From assembly GCA_013372555.1 (NCBI GenBank), contig JAAPAX010000004.1:1612001-1676000 (forward strand): a stretch of 64,000 bases of DNA, in the 5' to 3' direction. The position numbers were made by a program, and so were the translations under genes. Below are positions 55,739 through 64,000 of the stretch, in pieces (within the stretch, counting starts at the first letter, position 1; each line of letters opens with the position of its first letter). The stretch is from Elsinoe arachidis (Eukaryota; Ascomycota; Dothideomycetes; Myriangiales; Elsinoaceae). The notes under the pieces were generated by a model that was not told the origin of the DNA, ran no database searches, and worked only from the letters and a program-made list of their open reading frames with translations.

Positions 55739-56660
55739 CTATTTACTGGCCTTGTTGATCAACCACTTGAGAACAGCATCCAGGTTGGTCTCCTCTTTGG
55801 CGCTGATACCGTAACAACTGACTTCTCTTCCAGTGATGGACTGGAGATCTAGCATTTCTATCAGTGTATCCACTGATCGGTGATTGTCCAGATCTGATTT
55901 GTTGCCGAGGACCAACAAAGGGATTTGCTCGACTCGGGGTGCATTTACCAGGTCGTGCAAGGCACGCTTCGCCTTCTTGATACCACTGTCCGCATCCGGG
56001 GGATCTGACTTGTCTTCATCTCGTACTCCGGGCTCCATATCGCCTTGATTAGCTGAGTCGACCACGAAGCTGCTGCTGTCAGCGATGGCGTTGCCGACTG
56101 TCTCCGCAAGGACTTACACGATGGCGCTGGATCCTGGTGCGTACCGCTTCCACATCGGAATGAATCGGTCCTGGCCGCCAATGTCCCAGCTGGCAGCAAT
56201 CAGTGATCTATTCAACGAAATCGTTATTGGCAATGTCATACCATCTAAGGGTGACATGTCCGCGGGTCACCTTTTTCATGTTGAATCCGACCGTAGGTAT
56301 CGAGCTGGTCATGATCAGCGCCGGCGAAGAATGTTATTGTAAGTCATTCGTACTTGATGGTGAATTCGCCTCCCTGCAAGAATGTCAGTCACCAATTCCA
56401 TAGATCCTCACAAGCTACTGACCGCAAGCACACGGACGAGTGACGTTTTGCCAGCACTCGATAACCCGACGATCGTCACATCCATCTCCGAAGACCTGGA
56501 TTCGATCAGTCTTGTGTTCACGATATCGCTACGTGGCATCCGTGCCACATGTCGGCAAGATGAGATCTCGGAAGCAGATCCTGCTTCGTCGCCTTCGGAA
56601 GCATGCCTACCAGAACAAGCTTAACAGCCAGTCATACAACTTCCTCAAAAGGCCAGCCAT
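55739..56660 (-). CDS. ARL8-like small GTPase, six exons, about 202 aa
   Basis: Exons on the minus strand: 56,660-56,611; 56,495-56,423; 56,373-56,354; 56,304-56,242; 56,189-56,118; 56,069-55,739. All introns are GT...AG and phases agree, giving 202 residues. The N-terminal amphipathic helix L-L-R-K-L-Y-D-W-L-L-S-L-F-W is characteristic of ARL8. G1 is G-L-S-S-A-G-K-T-S, switch I P-T-V-G-F-N-M, G3 W-D-I-G-G-Q-D-R-F, and G4 L-G-N-K-S-D-L. ARL8 proteins act on lysosomes or vacuoles and couple them to transport and tethering machinery. Between V-V-D-S-A-N-Q and A-L-H-D-L there is an acidic extension of roughly 20 residues not present in animal ARL8. It is divergent from the RNA polymerase I gene. 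Confidence 0.9.
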
Positions 56661-57217
56661 ATTGCTCTGGTGCGTCAGGAATCCACCTGAACGCTGCCTT
56701 ATCCAGTCGTCGAAGGCAAACGGAACCACTTGCTCGACCAGAAATTCTGGTGTCGCTGCTTTCACACAAGTCGTAGGCGGCGCCTTTGCATGTGCTAATA
56801 GATCGAGCTGGTGGCGATCATGGAACTTCAATTTCTGAGCAGGCGAACAGTCGGTCTGAGCTGTGGATCGTCGAGTCAAGATGCGGCGCAAGTGTCAAAG
56901 GGCAGAAATAGAGGACGGATCACGAATGGGAACGCAGAGCAGCCCGAAATGCGGGTGGAGAAGCCACAATTGTTTCACTTCGGCATCGATCGGCGCTTTT
57001 TATATAGAGTTGTCGCCCGCAATTCTTATCGATAACCTTAAAAATGTCCTGCAAGGCATTTTTTGAGCTTGGACTACCAGAAATCTTTCAATGTGAAGGA
57101 CGACATATCCGACTATTACTGCCCAGGACTACCGACCATTAGCGCTCTGGCTCTGGATCTGGTAGTACAGCCATGATCTCCAGCTGAACCAACATCAAAA
57201 GAACGAAGCACGCCAGC
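56661..57217. promoter_or_regulatory. Bidirectional promoter between the ARL8-like and RNA polymerase I genes
   Basis: 557 bp between divergent start codons of two housekeeping genes. Small ORFs here are not supported. No specific element identified. Confidence 0.5.
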
Positions 57218-60200
57218 ATGGCACCCTCAGCAGACTCTTCGACATGGACGACCGAGTTTGGGACAGTCAAACGGCAGAAGCTCTTCCAGGAGCCACCGAA
57301 GGATAAGACCGCATATCCCTCGCTTGCTCAAGCGATCAAACCACATGTGGATTCATTCAACGGCATTTTTGCAGAGGGTGGACAGATTGAACAGGCCCTG
57401 AAAGATATCGGGACGAAAACCTTCTTCGATGGTAACCCTCAGCAATCTCAACAGGCAGATGAAGATGCCCCGCTTAAGAACAAACTTGAGGTCAAGGTGG
57501 ATCAGGTGTTCCTCGCAAGAAGTGTTGTGCCGGCAAGCAACAAGCAGCCAGGTGTGCGGGAAATATTACCTGTTGAATGCAGGGAGCGCCATGTCACATA
57601 TAGAGGAAGATTGACTGGCAGATTTTTATATCGGATAAATGGAGGACCTTGGAAAGAATCGCTCAGAGAGTTTGGACAGCTTCCGATCATGCTTAGGTCG
57701 AACAGATGCCACCTTGAAGGACTCTCTCCAGACCAGCTGGTGAACAAAAGGGAAGAGACAGAAGAGCTTGGAGGATACTTTATTGTCAACGGCATCGAGA
57801 AGCTTATAAGAATGCTGATTGTCAACCGGAGGAACTATCCCATGGCCATCATCCGTCCTTCGTTCGTCAATCGTGGAGCAACCTACACGAAGTTCGGTAT
57901 TCAGATCAGGAGTGTCCGACCAGATCAGACATCGCAGACGAACGTGCTGCACTATCTCAGCGATGGCAACGTCACATTCCGATTTTCATGGCGGAAGAAT
58001 GAGTTCCTGGTCCCAGTCTTGATGATCATCAAGGCGCTAGCGGAGACAAACGACAGGGAGATCTACGAGGGGATTGTCGGCCCAGCAGGAAGTGAGGGAA
58101 TCGCGGAGAAGCAATTCGTTACCGACAGAGTAGAGCTCCTACTACGGACTTACCGCGCATACGACATCCATGGCAAGGCGAAGACGAGAGCGTATCTGGG
58201 GAGCAAATTCCGGGTAGTCCTCGGCGTATCCGATGATCTCTCGGACGAGGAAGCCGGTGTCGCTTTCATCAAGAAGATTGTCTTACCACACCTCGGAGCA
58301 CTGGACTCAACCGAGAGCAGTGACATCGACAAGTTCCGGATGCTGTTATTTATGACCCGGAAGCTGTATTCTTTGGTCGAAGGAGAGTGTGCGGTCGACA
58401 ATCCCGATGCTGTTCAGAATCAAGAGATTCTGCTACCAGGTCATCTATATGGCATGATTATCAAAGAAAGAATCGATGAGTGGTTGTTGTCATTTGGTCT
58501 GGCTCTTCGAGAATGGGGGAGGAAGAACAGTTGGATGCCAATCACTTCGGAGCAATTCGATAAGGACTTCAATTCGCAGATCCTGCGAAAGACCAACGAA
58601 AATCTGGCACAGGCGCTCGAATACTTCCTTTCGACCGGCAATCTGGTCAGTCCCACAGGTCTGGATCTGCAGCAGGTATCGGGGTTCACTGTGGTCGCAG
58701 AGAAAATCAATTTCTATCGATTCATTAGTCATTTCCGCATGGTACACAGAGGTAGCTTTTTCGCACAACTCAAGACTACCACTGTTCGAAAACTTCTGCC
58801 AGAGAGCTGGGGATATCTATGCCCGGTGCACACACCCGACGGCTCTCCTTGTGGACTCCTCAACCATCTCGCACACAGATGTCACATTGCAACAAGCAAC
58901 ACGAACGTGTCTCGAATACCCAAATTGATCACTGAGCTAGGTGTACAAGATCTGTCGCTTGCAAAGTTGCAAAGCAGCGTCGTGGTACAGCTCGATGGGA
59001 AGATCTTGGGATTTTGCTCACCCAAGCAAGCTCGAACAATTGCAGACACGCTCCGATACTGGAAGGTAGAAGGATCTCATGGCGTCCCACTCGATCTGGA
59101 GATTGGTTATATTCCCAATTCTCATGGTGGACAATACCCTGGCATTTACATGTTTTCTGGACCCGCAAGAATGTTCCGGCCCGTCAGATATGTGCCTCTT
59201 GATAAGCAAGATATGGTAGGACCTTTCGAGCAACCCTATCTTACTATTGCCTGCACAGATGCCGAACTCACCTCGAATGACTCGACCCATGTAGAATACG
59301 ATCCCACGAACATCCTTTCCATTGTCGCCAATCAAACTCCTTTCTCGGATTTCAACCAGTCGCCACGAAATGCCTACCAGGTAAGTCTTCACCTAGACCA
59401 GTTCTACTGATGACGCTAATGCACTGCCAGTGTCAAATGGGAAAGCAAACGATGGGAACGCCAGGCACAGCCCTTAAGTACAGGACTGACAACAAGACGT
59501 ACCGACTACAGACGGGACAAACACCTGTAGTACGACCGCCACTCTACAATGAGTATGGGCTCGATAACTTCCCAAATGGCACAAATGCTGTTGTCGCTGT
59601 GATCTCATACACCGGATACGATATGGACGACGCCATGATTATCAACAAATCTGCACATGAGCGAGGTTTCGGCCATGGTACAGTCTACAAGACCAAGAAG
59701 CTCGACTTGACCGAAGATACTGGTGGTAGAAAAAGCAGGTCAAGTACAAAAGTGGGTCGCCTGTTTGGCTTTGCGCCTGGCGGACTCGTCAAGGCCAATA
59801 CTCGAGAACGACTTGACGATGACGGTCTGATCATGATCGGGTCTAAGGTCAAGGAAGGCGACATCATCGCCGCATCACACACTGTCGCCAAAGACCCAAT
59901 CACCGGCGAATACATCAATCGCGATGGCATAACTCACTTCCACCGCTACAAAGACCCCGAAGAAGCCTTCATCGACGAGATCAAGCTCATCGGAAACGAA
60001 ACAGGTGAATCAGTTCCCTGCCAAACCCTCAGCGTCCGTCTTCGCATCCCTCGTTCCCCTGTCATCGGCGACAAATTCTCCTCCCGCCACGGTCAAAAGG
60101 GTGTCTGCTCCCAAAAGTGGCCAAGCATCGACATGCCCTTCTCCGAATCCGGCATCCAACCCGACGTCATCATCAACCCGCACGCCTTTCCCTCACGCAT

Positions 60201-60921
60201 GACAATTGGCATGTTCATCGAATCCCTCGCGGGCAAAGCAGGCTGCCTCCACGGCCTGGCCCAAGACTCGACCCCATTCCGCTTCAAAGACGAACCAGGC
60301 AAGACCGCGGCCGACTTCTTCGGACACCAACTCAAACGCGCCGGCTTCAACTACCACGGCAACGAGCCCATGTACAGCGGCATCACGGGCCAAGAACTCG
60401 GCGCCGACATCTACGTCGGCGTAGTCTACTACCAACGTCTCCGGCACATGGTCAACGACAAATTCCAAGTCCGTACCACGGGTCCCGTGACCCAACTCAC
60501 GGGCCAGCCCATCAAGGGTCGTGCCAAAGGAGGCGGTATCCGTGTTGGAGAGATGGAGCGCGATGCACTCATGGCTCACGGCGCGGCTTTCCTCCTCCAA
60601 GACCGGCTGCTGAATTGTAGTGATTACACAAAAGCGTGGCTGTGTAGGAGCTGTGGTGGGTTTTTGGCGAGTCAGCCTGTGGTGAGCGAGTATCAGCGCA
60701 GGGGCAGGGGGGTGCAGGGACCGGATATGGTGCGGTGTAGGAGGTGTAGTAAGAAGGCCAAGGGAGGGGAGGTGAGGAATGAGACGTGGCAGGATGGGCA
60801 TGGGCAGAAGTGGGTTGGGGGCAGGGATGTGACGGTTGTGGCGGTGCCCGGGGTGTTGAGGTTTTTGGATGTGGAGTTGGCGGCTATGGGGGTGAAGATG
60901 AAGTTTGAGGTGGAGAACTAG
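57218..60921 (+). CDS. RPA2: DNA-directed RNA polymerase I second-largest subunit (RPA135/RPA2), 1,217 aa
   Basis: Two exons, 57,218-59,380 and 59,431-60,921, with a 50-bp intron (GTAAGT...GCTAAT...CAG) that removes an in-frame stop. The product is about 1,217 residues, close to the yeast length of about 1,200. Family blocks visible: I-M-L-R-S-N-R-C-H-L-E-G and G-G-Y-F-I-V-N-G-I-E-K-L-I-R (protrusion), R-P-D-Q-T-S-Q-T-N (Pol I specific), C-P-V-H-T-P-D-G-S-P-C-G-L-L-N-H-L, G-D-K-F-S-S-R-H-G-Q-K-G-V (hybrid-binding), N-P-H-A-F-P-S-R-M-T-I-G-M-F-I-E, and a C-terminal zinc site C-R-S-C...C-R-R-C. With RPA190 it forms the catalytic core that transcribes rRNA in the nucleolus. Intact; not syntenic with the transposon blocks. 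Confidence 0.97.
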
Positions 60922-61040
60922 GGGTTGCTGGTAGTTTCACGGGATTTCTGGTGGTATCATGCGGTTTCTGGTGGTATCATGCGGTTTCTGGTGGTATCAT
61001 GCGGTTTCTGGTGGTATCATGCGGTTTCTGGTGGTTTCAT
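60921..61040 (+). repeat. 20-bp minisatellite directly after the RPA135 stop codon
   Basis: Six units in exact 20-bp register: three identical (GCGGTTTCTGGTGGTATCAT at 60,961, 60,981 and 61,001), two with one to three changes (60,941 and 61,021), and one weaker unit at 60,921. The array lies in the 3' UTR between two convergent genes. Such arrays vary in copy number and could affect transcript ends. Confidence 0.9.
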
Positions 61041-61113
61041 GAGATACATTGGGGCATAGGTCATGGATGCATAGATATGCTAGCAATCTTGCACTAGTTT
61101 CTAGCAGGGAGAA

Positions 61114-62158
61114 TCACTTCTTTACCACACGTGCATTCTTGCTCCCTCCTAATTTCGGGCCACTGACAGGCTCTGCTGTCTTCGCCGATGCAGCAGCCTG
61201 CTTGATCTTCCGCTCCTCCACGTTTGCTCGGAACTCTCGCTCAAACTCCTCTGCCATTCTCCTATCCGCATCGGTGTCCACGCCCTTTGGACCCCGCGCC
61301 GCATTGGCGGATGGACTGTCGTAGATACCTTCTAGCCGGTTCTCCGCCAACAGTCTGTCCACGAGCGAGTCACGAGCTTTGTCGTCTTCGGACCGCCAAT
61401 TGCGAGGCCGACGAGGTGGCAGGGGTCGGCCGTGGCGATCTAGGCGGGGCTTTGGCTCTTTGCGCTTGCGGTCTTTAGAGAAACATGATACAGTGTCTGG
61501 GTCGCGTGGGTTGATCTCGACTTCTTCGACTGTGTGGTGGCGGGACTTGATGCTTTCTGGCTGGTTGGACAGAGAGCCATTTGGGGTTGCTGCAGTTGGA
61601 ACTCCTTTTGAAGATGGTTGGGTCGGTGGGTCTGATCTCAGTCTCGTGGAATGCATCTCAGCCAGTTTGGAGTCTATATATGCGGTCCTGACGATTAGTA
61701 ATGCTCTTTTATCGAGTGACGCGAATGACACGATGAGGAGGATTGTGAAAGGAATGAAACAGACAGCGACATGAGGCGACTCACATGTGTTTGTCGTCCT
61801 TGACTGTCACTTCTCCACTTGCAGGCATGAACCTCCCTGCGTTCATAGCAGATGTCTGAGGCACGATATTCGTCGCTGTCGGCTGCTGCAACGGAATTTC
61901 CGCGCTTCCATCAGCTTTGCTCGCCGTGCTGAAGCTGACCCCGAAGCTCTGAGTGCCTTTTGATCGCCTTGAGATTGTAGGTGGTATCGTTTCGCCTACC
62001 GGAACAATATCTGATCCACCGATAGCATCTTTAGCTTGTTGCTTGATCGTAACGACGTCGCTGGCATCGCCGTCCTTGTCCACAGATCGTTGACGAAGGA
62101 CCTTGCGCCTTTTCGAAGGTCGGAATACCACTTCTTTAGCCGACTCATCCCCATCCAT
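61114..62158 (-). CDS. HCA59/Tls1-like (C9orf78 family) nuclear protein, 315 aa
   Basis: Exons 62,158-61,785 and 61,687-61,114 with a 97-bp intron; phases agree and give 315 residues. The N-terminus has F-R-P-S-K-R-R-K-V-L-R (about 12-22), the junction reads D-D-K-H-M-T-A-Y-I-D-S-K-L-A, and the C-terminal third is charged (E-E-F-E-R-E-F-R-A-N-V-E-E-R). The F-x-P-S-K-R-R-K and D-K-H-M-x-x-Y-I motifs are hallmarks of the hepatocellular-carcinoma-antigen-59 family. It includes fission yeast Tls1 and human C9orf78, which act with the Brr2 helicase in pre-mRNA splicing. Mostly disordered by composition. Convergent with the RNA polymerase I gene across the minisatellite. Confidence 0.82.
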
Positions 62159-62582
62159 GATCAGGATCTAACGAGTACCCATGTAGTATCTCTCAAGTCG
62201 ATCAGATGATGCTTCCGCCATATAGAGTACCAATGTATCATTTACTAGTCTTCAGACTGACGGGAATGTTGTCGTTGTATCGCCACGAAAGCTTAGTCAG
62301 CGTTTACGGGATGTGATCACAATTCCGAAACATGAACCGTTCCTTCCACAAGAACATGTCATCAATCTTCGAAAGACGGAATCGTAACCTCTTTGATATG
62401 CGGTCTTCAATAATGATGTGAATGACCAAATTTCCGGTAAGCGTAATATGGTAAGATGCGAGCAGAGCACAGGGAAATTCCAAGAAAGACCAAGCACGAA
62501 GCCCTGAACTACAGCCAGCAAAGTTCCCTCTTCCTCCTTTCATTTGCATGACATGGATTTAACATCTCCAAGATAACTTCGG
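62159..62582. other. Intergenic region upstream of the HCA59-like gene
   Basis: About 420 bp, presumably the promoter of the minus-strand HCA59-like gene. No other supported feature. Confidence 0.45.
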
Positions 62583-63014
62583 ATGGAATTCCTCACTGTG
62601 CTCAGCATCCTCGTGGTGTTCGCACTTGTGACTGCCCCTGTCAGCTTCCCAACCACCAAGGTTGAGCTGGCTACTGGATCTGTTGCGGCTGTGGCATGGT
62701 TTGGCTTCAGAGGAGCACCTAACATCATTTCGATTCATCGTCACTGTCGGGACAACTTCGCGACTGGCCGCATAGCTGGCGTATTACCAAATACGGCAGT
62801 ACCTTGCGACATCTATACTTCCAAGGTCATTCTCGATCATTATCTGAGCTTCACGGCAGGAACAAAGTTGGCGGATATCGAAAGGTTCACTGTAGCTGCG
62901 GTGGTCTTCACCAAGAATGCTGCAAAACGTTGGTCGCATAAGCGGAGGGTACCGGCAAATACAGCTTCGAAGCAAACACGACAAAAAGTTACGATGTATG
63001 ATGATGCTCTCTGA
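62583..63014 (+). CDS. Possible small secreted protein, 143 aa
   Basis: A 143-codon ORF beginning with an ATG and a typical signal-peptide-like N-terminus (M-E-F-L-T-V-L-S-I-L-V-V-F-A-L-V-T-A-P-V-S). Codons over the first 80 residues favour C/G endings as in neighbouring genes. Only two cysteines are seen after the leader (R-H-C-R, V-P-C-D). The second half is less protein-like (lysine/arginine/threonine-rich), so an unspliced intron or wrong terminus is possible. No family recognised. Overlapping minus-strand ORFs have poorer composition. Confidence 0.4.
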   Translation: MEFLTVLSILVVFALVTAPVSFPTTKVELATGSVAAVAWFGFRGAPNIISIHRHCRDNFATGRIAGVLPNTAVPCDIYTSKVILDHYLSFTAGTKLADIERFTVAAVVFTKNAAKRWSHKRRVPANTASKQTRQKVTMYDDAL

Positions 63015-63468
63015 GTGACCTGTCCTGATGTCGATGGGGCGATCTGGGACGGTGGGATCTGGAGTATAGATATGGGACTGCTCATCGTCACCAGTCTCTC
63101 CTAGCAAGCGATGCCTAATTTCCAGTAGAAATTACGAATGCAAGCCTTACGTCCCCCACTAGGGTTATATATGTGAATGCCGTTGAACAGGCAACCACGA
63201 CTCTCGCGGTACGAATGCACACGTGACCGGGGACGATCGGAGAACGGGCCGATTGCGCCGATGACTTCACGATGCATGGTACTACCTTCACTCATCATTC
63301 ACTTGATCTCGACACATCCCACAATACGCAATCCACGGACACTTCACACCGGCTCGACACTTACTCAAAGCATCACTTGAGCACTTTGAGTCATGTTGAG
63401 CCCTTGACCTCTTAGCAAACACAACTGAACGACCAGGCGGGGCATACGGCCAGCCCTCAGCCGACAAG
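63015..63468. other. Intergenic region upstream of the CSN3-like gene
   Basis: About 450 bp with no supported gene; contains the promoter and leader of the downstream gene. Confidence 0.45.
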
Positions 63469-64000
63469 ATGGTTGACCTGGACAATCTACTGGTTCACAA
63501 AGTCACACGAAGCTCTTTCGACACCGACGAGAACTACGACTCCAAGCTACAAACCCATGTCTTACAGCTCCGCAAAGCCACGTCAACGAAATCAGGCAAG
63601 CGTATCTCCGACCCAGAGCTACTCCGAGTGTTACATCCCGCGGAGCACACCCTAGGATATATTTTCCTCCTCAACGGACTGACCAATGGACGCACAAGCG
63701 ACATCTACGTGATCTCTCTGGTAGCCTTTCTCACCCAATTCGATCCTGTTCAGGCACGATACGCTGGCGCAGAATGGAGGCGAATCTTGCAGATTGCGGG
63801 TGAGGTCATGGTAGAAACACAAGACGTAAGAGACATGTTATCATATAGAAAGTACACCCTGACATGCATGGTAGGATCAACTTCTCACGCTCATCCGCAC
63901 AGCAATCCTGCGCATGGATCCCTCGTCCAGCACATTCACCACCGCCCATCTCGAATATCTCCAGTTGTGTCTGCATGTAAGACGACCTCGCGAAGCTCTC
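63469..64000 (+). CDS. COP9 signalosome subunit 3-like protein, N-terminal part (runs off the right edge)
   Basis: Exon 1 runs from ATG 63,469 to about 63,825 and ends E-T-Q-D before a GTAAGA donor. Exon 2 resumes after GGTAG near 63,878 with D-Q-L-L-T-L-I-R-T-A-I-L-R-M and T-T-A-H-L-E-Y-L-Q-L-C-L-H, then meets another GTAAG donor near 63,978. The pattern L-I-R-x-A-I-x-x-x...L-T-x-x-H-x-x-x-L-Q-L-C-L is characteristic of CSN3 N-terminal helical repeats. The COP9 signalosome removes NEDD8 from cullins and so regulates SCF ubiquitin ligases. The PCI domain would lie outside the window. Other PCI/TPR proteins cannot be ruled out. Confidence 0.65.
   Translation, partial: MVDLDNLLVHKVTRSSFDTDENYDSKLQTHVLQLRKATSTKSGKRISDPELLRVLHPAEHTLGYIFLLNGLTNGRTSDIYVISLVAFLTQFDPVQARYAGAEWRRILQIAGEVMVETQDVRDMLSYRKYTLTCMVGSTSHAHPHSNPAHGSLVQHIHHRPSRISPVVSACKTTSRSS

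Noticed and set aside
60117..60801. Long ORFs on both strands over the 3' part of the RNA polymerase I gene
   Set aside because: Arg/His/Pro-rich shadows of a strongly biased coding region that carries conserved polymerase motifs in the main frame.
1..64000. CRISPR arrays, rRNA genes, bacterial-type operons
   Set aside because: None seen; intron structure and gene content are eukaryotic.

Overview
The window is nuclear DNA from a filamentous ascomycete (Pezizomycotina). The signs are 47-60 bp GT...AG introns with CTAAC/CTGAT-type branch points, a Zn2Cys6 regulator, an MCT-type MFS transporter, an eukaryotic TPP riboswitch in the 5' leader of a THI4-type thiazole synthase gene, and transposons carrying dense transition mutations (TpA excess, CpA/TpG loss, in-frame TAG/TAA) typical of repeat-induced point mutation (RIP). 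The style fits a Dothideomycete, but that placement is inference.

Layout. 1-16,292 is one RIP-decayed Ty3/gypsy chromovirus on the minus strand (called E1) split by a second, plus-strand chromovirus (E2, 4,469-11,937; 174-bp LTRs; target duplication TAAAG). A single host-like gene (F-box-like, 17,198-18,529) stands between this block and a 17.2-kb nest at 18,913-36,153. That nest is a hAT DNA transposon (8-bp duplication TTTAGGCG) into which a 14.4-kb chromovirus (E3, 143-bp LTRs, duplication GTAGG) has inserted. E3 is the same family as E1. Its gag, protease, RT, RNase H, integrase and chromodomain all lie in one reading frame, and that frame runs on for about 5.7 kb of unrecognised protein-coding sequence to the 3' LTR. 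This is the most unusual object in the window.

36,445-51,546 is a gene island: a Zn2Cys6 regulator with two inactivating lesions, an MFS transporter, a SAM O-methyltransferase, a PLP-dependent cysteine-synthase-like protein lacking an internal segment, an epoxide-hydrolase-like alpha/beta hydrolase, an MDR-family reductase, a lipocalin-like protein, thiazole synthase with its riboswitch, and an RCR-type membrane protein. The first four could be the remains of a small metabolite cluster without a recognisable backbone enzyme.

52,054-54,898 is a RIP-decayed PIF/Harbinger transposon with two oppositely oriented coding regions. The right end is conserved housekeeping DNA: ARL8-like GTPase (six exons, minus), RNA polymerase I second-largest subunit (plus), an HCA59/Tls1-like splicing protein (minus), a possible small secreted protein, and the start of a gene resembling COP9 signalosome subunit 3 that runs off the edge. 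The window alternates between intact gene islands and RIP-mutated transposon blocks, with sharp boundaries set by the transposon ends.
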